Shown here piece by piece: positions 47,383 through 61,865 of a stretch of 64,000 bases of DNA. The first letter of the stretch is position 1. Every line of letters starts with the position of its first letter. The notes under the pieces were generated by a model that was given only the letters and a program-made list of their open reading frames with translations, did not search any database and had not been told where the DNA came from. The DNA comes from Phoronis australis (taxonomy: Eukaryota; Phoronida; Phoronidae), in NCBI GenBank assembly GCA_002633005.1, contig NMRA01000190.1, positions 592,992-656,991 on the forward strand, in the 5' to 3' direction. The position numbers were made by a program, and so were the translations under genes.

Positions 47383-49215
47383 ACGGAGGGCAAATTAATT
47401 AGATGTCTGGCCACATGAGGTCATGTGTGATGAAATGACAATCCTGGAGAAGAGGTCTCAGGAAAGCTCCCTCACCCTCTTGAACATGGAGTGTGAAACT
47501 TGTCAGGTGAGGGTGTAAAACACTTCATGTTATGAAAGCATTTCCCATATTTTTAAACATCTTTAGTTTATGGTTATTGAATATGCTAATCATGATGCAA
47601 TTCTCCACAATAATTGTAATAACATTGTGATATTCCCATTTTTTCCAAAGCTGATTACTCCACAGGAAATAATGGAAATTTTACCAACAACTGTTTAATG
47701 ACATCTACATAGCACAAATCATGCTAGAAATAGCCTAAAATTTTCTAATAATCTTTATTTTTGTGTAGAAATTTGACAAAATTAAGAATTTCACTCGTCA
47801 GCCATATTGTATGCTAATTGTAAAGAACTACAAGCACAAGGCCTCAGTGAAACAGCGAAAAATATGAGTTTCTGAAAAAATGCTTAACATAGCTAGTAAG
47901 GAGCAAGGCAACAGATGCTGAACAGTAAAGCTAATGACCTACTATATAAATGACAAGAAAAAGTAAAAGATGAGAATCAACCATATATACGCAAACAATT
48001 TGAAAATAACGCACCATTCTTTAGTTTGTGAAAATTCGCCTTCATTAGGACTTATTGACATTCTCTCAGATAGGTATTACACATTCATTAGATTAGGAGA
48101 TAGACTGTGACATGTTCCCTAAGTCCCAAACACAATATCAACCTCATACAGTGACATCCTCCTAGCGTTGGTGCAAAGCCATATACTAAATATAATCTTC
48201 ATACAGCTAGCCGGCTGCCTAACACCCTTCAAGTTTTTTGGTCCAGGAAATTGATCAAAACACTCTAGAATATCATTTGATACAAGAAGACCAAATGACC
48301 ATTCAAGTTTGTAAAGGTGACAGCAATAACGCCACTTCAAACACTCCCAACATGCAACATCACAACAAATTAGACATTCCAATAGGTCTAATTAAATCAA
48401 CATGCCCAGTACACAAACTCCAAACATACTCAGACAATCAGCTGAAGCATTCAATGCACCTAATGACCTCCCATTCTTCAATACACATAGCTACTCAATA
48501 AACCTAGCAAGGTATTTGAGCTTGACAAATAGCCTTGCATAACCTAATTTATTGTCCTGAATTTAACTGATATCCATTGTAAACCTTATCTAGTACAAGC
48601 AGATTTGACTGCCTGCCTGAAAGAAAACATGTCAGGTATGTGGACAGACCACTTCCCTCTGGGCAACTTATGTAATATTACAACAAATGTACCAGTTCAA
48701 TTACCTGCAGCAAAATAACAAACATTTGGAAAAGTGACACCAAAAACAAACACCGATGACAAAATGCTAATATTGTTAATATTGAAAGTCACTCCACAGG
48801 GAAAACCAGGAATAAACTAATGGTACTATACACTTTAAGGGGTTAAGGGGTCCCGCATTTTGAGAAACTTTTTCTAGGGTAAGTCTGTGTGTGGCTGGCC
48901 CTTTAGTGACTCTTGTCCACAACAATAATATTGAAGTGTTTGTGTGTAGTAATGACTAACATTTTGAATTCATTGTCAGAAGACATTTAACATTTTTAAC
49001 AACTGCACTTTGTCCAAGCTAGAGCTCACAGGTTACCAAGTGCTACGTGCTGATTCCTCTGTACTCAGCTGGGCATTGTATGAGTTAGTCACTATAAGAA
49101 GTGTACAACACAGCAGTTATGGAAGATAGGCTGGACTATTACTGCTACGCAATGTTTGCAAAAGCCGCTTTTTATGACTAGATTGACCCACTGTAATGAC
49201 TACTTCAACAGGCAC

Positions 49216-49370
49216 AGAGAGATGGACGTACAGGACAAATTCAACTAGAGAGATGGACGTACACGACAAATTCAACTAGAGAGATGGACGTACAGGACAA
49301 ATTCAACTAGAGAGATGGACGTACAGGACAAATTCAACTAGAGAGATGGGCGTACGGGAAAAATTCAACA
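49216..49370. repeat. 31-bp tandem repeat, five copies
   Basis: Units start at 49216, 49247, 49278, 49309 and 49340, each beginning AGAGAGATGGACGTACA. The last unit is diverged. Confidence 0.95.
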
Positions 49371-50540
49371 AAGTGCTCACAAACTCAAAAAATAACCAGG
49401 CAGTAGTCTCCTACATCAGGAAAAGCCCAATATCAACAGGCTGGGAACTGTGTCCTTAAAATATGCATTTCCCAAAAGCTAGACCTCATGTAAGACCAAT
49501 ATGTAGCAACATATGTAGTCATGAACCATGACACAGGCATGAATGACTTTAATTTGAAATATCTATGATAAGTCACGTAAATGTTTGGTGAAAAATTTAC
49601 AAGTTATGCCACAAACTATACATATGGCTCAGTATTCCAATGTACAACAGTCACATTTTCTACTTGTAAAAAATTGGCAATAACAAATCCACAGCGAAGT
49701 TTTGGTACTAACTGAATCATAGCATGACCAGGAACATTCATTCAGAAATCTAATTCACACAACATCAAGTAATCTCCCGTCAATCCATTTTCAACAATAC
49801 CAGTATCCTGACAACTAAACAGCAGTAATTTACCACTTTATCAACAATCAAACTCATAAAACTACTGGTTCCAAAACTATGTGTGTGTAGGTACCAGGCA
49901 ACATACTGCTCTTCAAAACCAAATGAAGTGACCTGCTGTCAAGTGAAGCCAAATGGGTAAATGCCAATGTTGTAGTGCAAAAAGGTCATACCTGGTCTTG
50001 TAATTATTACCCTGTCACAGCAAACCCTTTCTGTTATCAATCGTAATGATGTAATTAAAACTTACACAATACCCAGGTAACCTTTTAAGTTTCTTGACAG
50101 TCTTTGACAAGCACTACAATCCCTCTGGACCAGACAAAACATTCCTAGTCTCCCTGCCATGTGCAATAGCCTCCACTCAACAGTGCTGGATAAGACTGAA
50201 GTAATAATCAACCTGTCTATAGATAGAATATCACACACAAACAAACCACTGAATAGCAAACCAAATTCCATGATTAAACAGAGCTGCAGAAACTGTCATT
50301 AGGGCCAGGTAAAATGGGCCTAGAAACCTTACATCCAGGTGCTTTGGCTGAAATGTCTACAGACAATACCGACAGAGACATATATCATTGTACAAACAAA
50401 GACAAAAAAACTTCATGCTTTGCGCATGCACTAACAGACTAAATCCTTCAATTGATTGTTTAAGTTACAAAAACTGGATTTAAATATATGTCAACAAGGC
50501 CGCTAACGGATAATTATAGGTGGCTTAATATCAACAGTAT

Positions 50541-52052
50541 TACCGTATTCGTCGTAATAACCACCCATGCCCCTATAAGTGCCCCCTCATGCGTTTTCAG
50601 ACTTTGCTGAAATAAGCGCTCAGTCCATGAACGTGTACGTGCGAAAAATGCCTTACTTACAGTCCTAAAATTCTACAGTAACGTCTTCAATAATATCCGA
50701 CAGTCCTGAAAAAAATCATTGTGCTGTTGCACAGAATTTGTAGACCACGAGCCTCGCCACTACGTCGGTATTTAGCCGTGACTATACACTTCAAACTTCC
50801 ACCATGCCTCAAAACGAACACAAAAGTTCTGCAAATATTTCGAGGACCAATGGTCTGGCCTTTCAGAACAGAAGTAATGTACTTGTCTTGTAGATATTTT
50901 CCGCTTTCAACAGGAATCTCAATTTATTTGTAGGCCTACACGTGAAAACCACGAATCGAAGACTAATAAAAAGCTTGGTCTGAGTGTTAAAAGCACGTGG
51001 CCAGGAAGCGCGAGCTACATACATGAACCTGTCATCAAAGATATTAGTCGGGAACTATCCATTCATGAAACGGGTAGCATAGCATCGGCAAGAAATGAAT
51101 ATTGGCACTAATTTCCGACAGTTTGTAATACTATAAAAAATGTTTGCGTTATTTTTAAGATGAAATGTTTGATTAACCATAATTGGTGTTTTTAAGCCAA
51201 ATATCCAATAAAATGACCACTGACAGTAAATGCTTAAACACCCTTACACCGAAAAATAACCGTCAGAAAGTCACGTACGCCGCATCCAGCCACACGGCGA
51301 CTAATATGGCCTTACCGAGACAAATGTCGAACGTTTTTAGAAGTGAGAATGGCAAGTGCTGAATGAAACACGCTCTGGTTTAGGCCTACTGCTTGTGCAA
51401 ATTTCTTTAGACACAATGCACATCTAGCTCGTTAGATTGCGTGGATCTGGCCAAAAGACGGTCTCTGCTTTGGCAAATGAACTCTGGTGACACGCACGCG
51501 CTCGCTTACTCACAAACGCAGCAAATTCAAAACAAACGTCACGTGACAACAACATGTGTGTTCGTCCAGACATTTTACTCATGTTGCGCCGATCATACAT
51601 GTAGATGGCACGATGTAGCACAGATTTGTACTTAAACCTGCCGTGATCCCGACTCCAAGGGAACTTAAAAATCTTAGGGACGCTACTTGGAAAACTTAAG
51701 GAGGATTTCAGGTAATTTGCTTGAGTCGAAACTGTATATTTATTCAAGCATTCAAGTCGCCATATCGACGATTGCGAGGCAGACAGTCAGAGAGTTTTCG
51801 CCCTGGGATTTCAGCACAATTTTTTGTAAAATGGTCGTAATTTAGCAGCAAAGTTTGATAGCAATGCACCACAGTTTTGTAGAAAGTCTTTCATAGATTA
51901 CAGATACGTCACAGAGCGTAAATATGATTAATCTTAGCTTTCGATTTCACCCGTTTCGGAGACCGGGCTTCAACGGCCTTGGGTTATAATAAGCGCCCCC
52001 CTGAAACGAACTTTTCTAAGCGCACTGGGCGGTTATTACGGCGAATACGGTA
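50541..52052. mobile_element. Complete non-autonomous TIR transposon, family B, about 1.5 kb
   Basis: Termini TACCGTATTCGTCGTAATAA and its near-complement TTATTACGGCGAATACGGTA match at 24 of 26 bases, with TA at both outer edges. Subterminal AATAAGCGCCC and AATAACCACCC motifs recall family A. The centre has no recognisable transposase. Confidence 0.85.
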
Positions 52053-55000
52053 AGCCATTCCCATCACCTGCATTAGGAATTAAAGACTTGACATACACCC
52101 CTAGTACAAGATGAGGAGCTACCACAGGTATCATAGTGAGCACAACATTCAGAAGGTAATATAAAAACTATGAGTATATTCTACCAGAATCATGTTGCTG
52201 ATTACTTGGCTGCAAACACTGCGAACTTTACAGATATAATAAATATTACAGTAAAAAAGATAAGCCAAATTTTTCTGTATATTTTTGGTGTGAAATTTGA
52301 CAAAACAAAATTTCGACCTAGTTGAGCACTAAAATGCACCACTTAGAATTAACAGTTACTTTAAGACTGGCACATGAATGGAACACTCAGTTTGTGACTA
52401 GCTTTTATCATCATCATTTATTATATTCAGTTTGTTCCCGCAAAAAATCTTGTGCACTAAATAGGCCAAGAATTCCCGGAAATTCGAACCCTGAAAATTT
52501 AGTAGCCAAGTTGTGCAGAGGTACTCCCCAATCTCCCCACAAAACCACCATAACCAAGTAAAGTAATTGAATTAGCTGAAGAACATCCTGTATTGGTTCA
52601 TGACCACTGACACTTCCGTTATCTGAAAAACTTCAAATCATATTTAATAAAGCGTATTACTGCACACCACTGATACTTCTTTTCTCTAGACTTGCTGATA
52701 CACCGTACGACAACTTGCGATTTAGCATACAACATCGACCAACTTAGTGTGCCACCCAGACACCTCGGGCGTAAAGACATCAGGAAAGCAAAACTGCCAC
52801 TGAAACTTTTGGCCGTAAACACTATAGGTCTCCCTCGGTCCACATAACCTGGTATCACCATCTGTATTGGCTCATTTTTATACAAAAGCGTGCGTGTCTT
52901 TCCGAGCGCATGAGAGAACTCTGTGAGAAAACTCAAATCTACAGAAGCCAGTGCAGTGTCCAAAATCATTTGCATAATAATATAATGATCTCAAACACAC
53001 TAATATGACAGAGCACAAGGTGTCGCATGAAGATAACGAACAACAAAAAACTGTGAATCAAGGCATCCCCACTATTCACAATGAAACTATTATCTTGATC
53101 ACATGGTCATGAACCTTCAACATTTGAATTGAGCTTATTCTAATGAAACTGACAGTACCGCTCACTGCACTGATCCCATATAAGTGACTACGCCACAATA
53201 CAGCCATCATGTTTAAGTATAGTAAAAATAACAACCACCCTTAGGTATCTCAGTGGGGGGCACCACAGCCAATCCTTGATACATAGCTGGCAGGCTTGAC
53301 ATTTACAAATAAGGTAATTTACCTCTACCAATCAAGACAACTCTTTGATTCTGCCCTAGAATACGCATCAGATTTCCACAGACAGCCATTACTATCCACT
53401 CCACTTAGGTTTCCGTTATTTCATTACACCATCAGACATGTAATAATGTATGGTAAAAGACAATGGAAACAAAGAACTCTGTGCCTCATGAACTAGAGAG
53501 CCAGCAATTTCACACATGCCATAGAGGTACTTAGCGGCGTAGGTCACCTCACAAACGACAACTAAAAAACAAACGCCAATGTTTTTTTATCCCCAGCATG
53601 CAGCTGTCTTCATGGACATTAAACTTAGTACATCTGATCAGAAGTCGCAGGTGTGACGGTTTCTAACAAAAAAATAACACATCTATATTTACAGAAAACT
53701 AACAGTGACATAGCCAGAGATAGAGTTTGTTCTTTCAGAGTGGTAGTTGTTAGCACACCAAAACTGCAAAACTGTAGTAAATAACCCAGATGTGCATGAA
53801 GAACCTAACTCATAATTCGTGGATCCAACAAAATAAACTTAGTGTTACCACTTCAACGACAGAACATGTTTGTGTCTATACGATGTAAAGTAGGCAAACC
53901 TGAAGCTGTGCCTAGGCTGGAGGTTGTATTGTATGGAAAAGGTAACACATGGGCAAGCACCATATGGTGCCCTCAGTTAACTGAGCACCACCATTGCACC
54001 CATACAATGGATTGTACTCAGAGGACACACACTTAAGTTACAAGTATAAGTAAAGCAGGCCTACAAATGAGTTTGCTTTCAAAATGCAGTTTTGCTTGGA
54101 GCACGTTTTCTGCCAACCCCGAGAAAAGTATTTCGAGAGTTATGCCAGTTGGAGTAGTATTTGAGTAGATTCATGAATGAAGGCGAATGATAGTACACGG
54201 GAGAATGATCTATGGTCAGTGGACTGCATGTGTAGACTAAACTAACACATGGGAATAATTTTAACACACCATCACAGTGCAACTAACAAAGCACCATGAG
54301 CCTCAGCAGCCAAGGATGTGAAACCCTGACAACTACATCCCTGCCAAGAACTATTCAATATATAAGACCAAACCAGGACCAAAGCAACAGGTCCAGTGAA
54401 AAGGTTACATAACAATGTAAACAGTTCCCTAGCCATTTCTTTTCAGGCTGTAACAGTGAATAACCTACCAGATGGGGGTCAAAGTAGCACACCTTGGAAT
54501 ATCCAGGGTCAATGGTTGGTTACAGTGAACTTTGACCACACAACAGACTTGTAGAGAGGGTTTATCAGTTTGGACTACTAGTATCATCACAGGTCAAAAA
54601 AGCAAAATTGGTACTGGTATGTTTTATGGAAAATTGAGTCAGTGGTACCATATTTTTGTTGCACTTTTTCAAAAAAGAAAACCACATGAAAGGAAAAAAA
54701 TGTTTAAATCATCGCATGTCAAATCACAGTGCTTCAAACTTTACTTACTGTTGCTTACATGTCTTTGTGTTAAAAAAACAAGACACCTTGGCATATAAAT
54801 CGAGGCAGGCAAATGTTTTCTTAGTAGGTGAGTGCAAGTCTCAAAATTAATCAGAACCAATTATGCTTTTTTAGCCTTTTAGTTTAATTTTACACCCACT
54901 GGCCTTTCCTGCTAAAGTGGCATTGGAAACATTTTTGAAATTCATGAATGTTGGCAGCAAAATTTTGTTCAAACAAGTGGTATTAAACCCGACAGTAGCT

Positions 55001-58000
55001 TCCGCATCCAAACTGACGTAGAACACCAATTTTCCTGCCCTCTTGGTGGTTATAACCATCTCTCCCCAGCTGCACATTATGTTGGGCATATGGTTTGCAC
55101 ATTGTCTAAAGGATCTCCAATGCATCTCCAGTCTGGTTCAATACAAAAACTTTTTGAGTGAAGAAAAATTAACAGATTCGAGACTGTCGAGCACACGTCT
55201 TAGATATGTCGAGAGTGGTGTTGTGCATTGTAAGACATTAGAAGCACTGATGATTAAATTTGAGAGCCAGAGTCTGAGCCTCCAAGACATGGGCAAGACC
55301 GCATCCTCAAATTATATGCGTAGTCTCTTGTGACTGTATTCTATAGTACCGTATTCAATAAGGGCCTCTGCTAGTTGTAGTTTTCACACTTTTCTATTTG
55401 TTTTCAGCCAGTTTTTTTGGATTTATCTCCTCTGATTACGACAAATGTGTGAAAGATCTGCTTTTGTACTCTTCATTTTCCCAATGACTATAGGGGACCT
55501 GTTGCATTGTGTGCCTCTACAAGAGCAAGCATCTATCAGTGTGTATAAGAGGACTCTGAGAAAGATCGAATCTGCAGAAAGTGACGTAGTGTTTAATGAC
55601 ACTTGCTTAGATTAGAACTCACTATCTGAGCAAGAATAAGACAGAATAATATTCTGCTGACATTTTTAGCTGCTACTCATTTGTTTAAAGTATGGTACAG
55701 TTTCTTCACATTACTTAGAACAAATCATGGCAGAACAGTAAAACTTAATTTAACAAAATTTTCAGAAGAGTAAACAAGAAGACAATTTTACATGATTATT
55801 TGAGAACTTTATACAGTATGACTGTCACCAATAAACTAAAGATGAAACTTTGAATGCTCTGGCAATACAGTGAGTGTTTGGAAAATGAAAAAATACAATT
55901 CTGGCCATTATGTTTGTTCAAATTTAAAGGAACTTTACTGCAACTAGATCACAACACGTTCGAGATAATGAAAGCACTTTCTATAACTGTTGACACGAAA
56001 TAACGGAGGAAAGGCAACACAAAAATAGAGACTCAACACAGATTAAGCCAACATGAGACACACAAGTCCTTAAAAGCAATGCACATAAGTGACATCACTG
56101 GTTCCAATCTCAAATTAAGTCTGGTAGACAAGACATGACAAAAACCAAATCAAATTCCTTTCGTTCATGGACACTTCCCAATTCTACTTTTATGCGCTAG
56201 ACATTTATTGGAATGTCTCACGGAACAACTCTTATTTAGAGGGCATAACAACTGCAAAGAAATTTAAAGACCTTTGTAATCCCACTACACCAATCTTCAT
56301 TCAGACCAATTGTAAGAGTGCTAGTCAGAAAATGGCCCTACCTCCATCCTAAACTCTTACACCCTTACTGCTTGTAACATCACTAATAGTTGAAGAATTT
56401 CCAGTCATCACTCAAATCAACTCCTTTGTTCCAGTTCTTAGAAGGAAACCACAACATTAGTCAGCTTGCTCTTCTGGTCTCAGGTGGTGATCTGCTCCCA
56501 TAGACCTTTAGATAAACACTGACATACTTAAGTTATCAAAACAGTCAAGATTGGTCATGTATAGGGCTGCAATAATTATAAAACAGAGACCAAGGAAACT
56601 GGCCCAACCCATGTAATGAACAGGTGATTATACAATCCTTGATCTCACCATCACCTGATGAAAGTAACATTTATACCAAGGTAATAATCCATCACAGGTA
56701 TTTATAGTCCTGCTAAAGATATAGTAGACCTGGTTAAGAAAGCTCTGTGGATAGGGCTAAGAAAGTTCTGTGGGCAAAGCGCAATGTTACAACAACCACA
56801 CATTCCTGCCCTCTATCAGACAAGAAAAGTATTCATTAATATCAATTGTGTGCAGTTTAAAAACATCAATAACCAGATTCAATGCCTGAACACTCAAGCA
56901 TCAAAAAGACGTGTCAAACGTAAAAATACGTTAACAATAACCCTAATATGTTGTGACACAAATAGAATAGCTTTGCCGTTGGGATTTAAAAAAGTACTTT
57001 AATCTTATTCTCACAACACGAACCTAAAGTATAAATGTTATCAGCTGTTCTACCTGTTATTGCCCAACACTGTGGTCATGCAGGCAAGAACAGTTGATTA
57101 AATAACATAATCAGATCAATACATTCTAACTACCTTAATAGGGGAACAGTGTCACTAACTTTTGTTGACAAGACCCCATGCCAGTTATACTGGTTAGTTT
57201 TAGCAGAGACAGCTTGAACACAAGGCAAGGACTTTTTCGATGCATAATCAGGGCCCGACATTACCAGCTGCACGTCATACTTGTGACCTGGAATTTTTAA
57301 ATGCAAGCTGAGGTTTTGGCAAACTCGCATCAGTCGCATGTGTGACTTGAGAACTCCATTTCATGCAAAATGTGTTTTTTTACAATGACTTCTCTTCATA
57401 AATGACAAATATAGTGCTAAGCAACTCTGTGACAGATCCAGTTCACTAAATCAAATGCAAATGAAAGCACTCAACTGAATGGCCTTTATATTACTTTTTA
57501 CTCCACAATATTTGACATGCTGGAAGAGCAACCAAATGCGACCTGGAGACTTTGCCAATTTTCATCATCGATGGCTGAACACCAAAACTATCAGAAGGCA
57601 ACATTGCAATGAGGTGAACCTGACCGAGAATCAGTCAAACACATACTCCATAATCGTAAAATAATAAAACAGATCTCTACAGGTCAATCGTACCTCCCCT
57701 CAACAAAACAATCCTTGAAACAGGTCAGTACAGAACAGAGCCCTACAAAATGAAGTCTACAATACCACTATGTCAAAATTATTTAATATTCCTAGTAAGT
57801 ACACTCCTGACCAATCAAAATGAGTGTTTGTTTTAAAATGAAAACAAACTTGGCTACGCCCTTAGTCACATTAGTATTCATGACATTGGAGGGTCAAACA
57901 GTAGCATGTCATTTAGAAAGTAGTCATGAGGTCAGGGGACTTGTGCACCACAAAAACACTACACGATGGGCTCATCACAAGGCAAGACGCACTGAACGAA

Positions 58001-61000
58001 TTTGTAGTTAACTAGTAGTAACTGCAGTACGAATTCTCTAGTTTTGGACAGTGAAAAATTAATTACTTTACTTGGTCAATACAAAACGTACTAGTGTCCC
58101 ATATTTAAGAAATGTGATACCGTAAATGCCTTAATTGTCCAGGCCCCGATCTTCAGAATCAAGAAAATTCCATTTGTATTTCAAATAACATCAGGTCTCA
58201 TATGGTTCCAGCCAAACCATGATTCCAACACAGCATGCCCTGGCCGAAGACATGCGTGGAAATCATCCGCACAGAAGACGCCTTAGACAGCACTAGCTAT
58301 CAACAAGCAACTTGTCCAGATTTACCCAGTGAAGAGTAAGGACGGGCAAAGAATGGAGCTGCAAGCTGTGTTGGCTGGACAATACTACACCTGTTGTTTT
58401 ATACTAGGTTCACAGGAGTAGTGAAAACATTAGCGTTTTACCCAGACAGACAAGCTGTCAACGAAGCGAAGCGGTCATTTTCTCCAGCTTTAGTTTATTT
58501 CCCCTCCACTAGAATTGCTTTTAGAGAAAATTGATGCCAAAAATCATAGATTGATTAATGCAATGACAAACAAAGGCCTCTTACCCCTGCACATGTATGT
58601 CCTTTGACTAAGCACTCAGGCTACAAAAGTGCTGGTGAAAGCGCTAAGTGACAATTATCGTAATTGTTTTCAAGAGTGCCAGCAAAAACTGAGCGTTTTA
58701 GTCAGTTTGTGAATGGAAATAGGGTGAGCTAGTTTATGGGACACTTTTCTTGATAAGCTTCCAATAACAAGTCATCACAGACACACTCAGTGGCACAGAG
58801 CAATGACATGAATTATGGAAATATTATGGTTAAGTTTCACAGTGTCTCATAACTTTTTGTTAATTGTTTGGATCAAAGTGTTAGGGCTGTCTATTTCTAT
58901 TTTATTGAACATCTAAGTTAACAGTCCAATCAAATTGTTTTGACTGACATTATAAATCAATATTAGTTAAAATCAAGTACCTACTGTACCATCACACATC
59001 ACTTACGAATACAACTACAAAAAAGAATTATCAGTAAGAATTTTATCACACTGAGCTTAAAGAACAGCAAGTGACCTGCAACTTACATAGTACATTACAC
59101 AAAGTCAATACAGGCACAAGTAGGGCAATTCTTCTGAGGATATGGAATTCATTCTTTTGGTGACAGAGAATTCGTTGTATGACTGTTAACTGCTGTTCAC
59201 TGAATGAATTTCTCTCACTACAGGGGCACTTAAAAACGACTGGCGCCATTTGCAATCATCTTAAGACGAGCCAAAAAGCCTACAATTATGGGTGAATCTA
59301 TGTGTTAGTAGTGTTGATTTGGGGAATTTCAGTAGTGTTCTCAACAGGCTTTTAGAGCATTGGTGGCCCCAAGCTCAATTATAGAATTTTTGATGACCTA
59401 TTTTGACTACAGCAGTGCTTTTACGCAGTCTCTACACGTAAAATGAGGACTCAACATAAGTCACATTTTTTTCAAATCAAATGCACTGCACTTTTCTAAC
59501 TTGGACGAAAATGAACACAATGAAATTTGAACCCAGAACACAGTAGCCTCTCAAGGCTGGTGACATTGATAGCGTCCCATCGTTACCACCTCTCCCCACC
59601 GGGGCTCATCCTTAACGCTGATGAGAACACTGCTCAGGTAGTAGCAACAGAAATTTAACCAAAGCTCACAGAAAGCAAACATAGGATGTGACCATTAAAA
59701 CTTACTGTCCCTTTCCACTGTGTAGACTAAAAATGTTAACAGACAAATTCATTAGGCAGGCATCAGCAAGACTATGCAGCAAACAATTTTAACAATGGCT
59801 GAGATAACAATAACGCCCATAGGACATAGTATATAGAGACCTTATTCCTCAATTAATTAAAATTTCAAAGTGTAAAGAATTATATAGTGACTTAGTCACC
59901 AGATTAATGGGTTGGGGCATGAAAACTTGTGAAGAAATCTTGAAAACAGGTTTGTTCTTCAGTAAAGAGAAATTTTGTAATTTCTAAATCATATCAGTAA
60001 CTAATCTTTAGTAAGCTAGACTAAAGCGTATATTCCCCTAGTTGGAAGTATTTCAGAAAATTTCCAAATAATCATTTTACAGCAAGGGGGGAGGGGGCAG
60101 TTCCACTACTCAGTTAGTCCAGACATTTTCTCTGTTATCCCACCAAATTTGAATGGAATACACATAACGAATCTGCCGTTGAAACTTCATCTGCACCCAG
60201 AAGCCATGCTACAACCCTTGCAATACATAGTGCACTGATGTGTCATGCTGTTGGACCACAATGCTGTATAGTGCATTCCAAATACTAATGTGAGAGACTG
60301 CATCTCAGTTTGTGAAAGACACTGTCATCAATTTTTCATTTCAAATTTGTTTGATGCTATCCGCGGTAACGACACACCTGGGGTACATTCGTTTATAGAT
60401 TAGAAGTTTGCAAGTTAAGCGAAATCCCGCAAGACTTTAACGTAAGATCTTACTAATGTTGTAAGAGAAAGTATGCAAACAAACAATGTCCAGATAATAA
60501 CAAAATGGATGCTATGTATAGGTAAAAGCGAATGGACAAGTAAGATGGAGAGTTGAATCATGGAAGCAAACACACACAGAGCTCGCTATTTCTTGCTGCT
60601 TGTATCTTGCAAACGACTACGTCTCTGTGAATGCACTCCAGGTCAGTTTAAATTTTAGTAACTAAGTAAGCATTGTATTTTCTGTACAGTATTCGTTCCG
60701 ATTTCTGCATAAATAAATCACGATGCAACGGTTTTGACAAACTCTTGAGAGCTATTACCATTTTGTTGATGTACTCCTCTTCTGGTCAACGTACATAGCT
60801 GAAAACATACGACTTCTTTGGCTGTATTTTTACAAGAAACGGCACAAAACTATAGGCCTACTCAGTGATTTAAGCTGCAGTGTTTTGGTCGCCATATTGG
60901 GGTTCGGCTCAAAAAAGGTCAACCAATACGAACTGGCTCAGGTAACCGGAATATTGAAAGTTAAATTGATAATAAGGATTTTTCAGCATACAAAATTACA

Positions 61001-61244
61001 CCAAATTCTATCAGATACAGCACAGTGAATTGCCAAATATATATCAAACGAACGGGAATTCAAGAAACGGATTCCCGACCCTGTTAAAAATTCGGAATAA
61101 CTCATTTCACGCCCGGGTTAGCAGGTTAGAGAATTTGATGATTGGAAAATTTACGAAATGTCCTCCCTTTAGTGTCATTGGAAGAGGTAGTCTGTTCTGA
61201 ACCGACATAGTTTGTATACATTACGCGAGTAGTGAAAAACTTAC

Positions 61245-61400
61245 CTTGGAAAATAATAACTTTACTCAAATCCGAACGTCCCAAATGCGGAACACTTTAC
61301 AACCGTCCACACACGCTAGACGGCCTGCCAATCATTTCAATACGAACACCTAATTGGCTGTTCTTTTGGTTTCATATACTCCCTGATGTTTTAGAGCGTT
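61245..61400 (-). other. ctnnd: Candidate 5' non-coding exon 1 of ctnnd (upstream edge unknown)
   Basis: On the minus strand a consensus donor (CCAAG|GTAAGT at 61,239-61,249) follows a segment locally richer in CpG (GACGTTCGGATTTG, GTGTGTGGACGG). The first coding exon begins with a spliced 5' UTR, so an upstream exon is required and this is the best candidate seen. The 18 kb separation is inferred. Confidence 0.3.
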
Positions 61401-61698
61401 TATGGGGTAGTTTGTGAAAAGACAATACGTTGTGGACGACCTTTTGTGTTAAAATTTTAAACCATAAAATTATTTATCGTATGTTTATTTTCTCGAAGGT
61501 GAATCCATCATTTAAGTTGAATTCTGTGCTAAGTCCCGGGTTCAAGACAGTTACACTTAATAATACAAGACAACACAAGATGTCACTATATGTCCATGAA
61601 AGCAAACGAAACGTTTCCCCGGCGGTCGAGGCTGAGGCTGTTAGTTAGGCTGGGGCTTTACCAGAGCGAGACTGGTAAAGCCTTGCCAAAGGCGAAGG

Positions 61699-61865
61699 CA
61701 GAAGCGGATCCAGGATTTTGAGTTAGGGGGGGGGCACGGCAGAGTATTAGCCAGGATTTTGCCCCTTCAGACATTCGCATTCCCCAACTGCCCGGCACAT
61801 GGAATCTGTGTGAATTTTAGGGCAGGGGGCATGGACCCCTTGGCCACCCTCTAAATCCGCCACTG
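61699..61865. mobile_element. Small MITE-like element
   Basis: Left CAGAAGCGGATCCAGGATTT and right AAATCCGCCACTG are imperfect inverted repeats around 167 bp, with G-rich runs inside. CAGTGGCGGATCCAGG-type ends are common in animal MITEs. Confidence 0.5.

Larger units (their letters stand above)
43089..61244 (-). other. ctnnd: Probable first intron of ctnnd, no coding exons recognised
   Basis: About 18 kb without recognisable protein. It contains the TIR transposons and duplications listed separately. Two open frames look slightly protein-like but match nothing I know: minus 52,619-52,975 (118 residues) and plus 55,043-55,333 (96 residues). Solo TACCGTA-type transposon ends appear near 55,348 and 58,120. 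Confidence 0.4.

Noticed and set aside
55043-55333. 96-residue plus-strand frame
   Set aside because: Looks somewhat protein-like, but has no acceptor, no similarity I recognise and an unrelated open antisense. Left unannotated.
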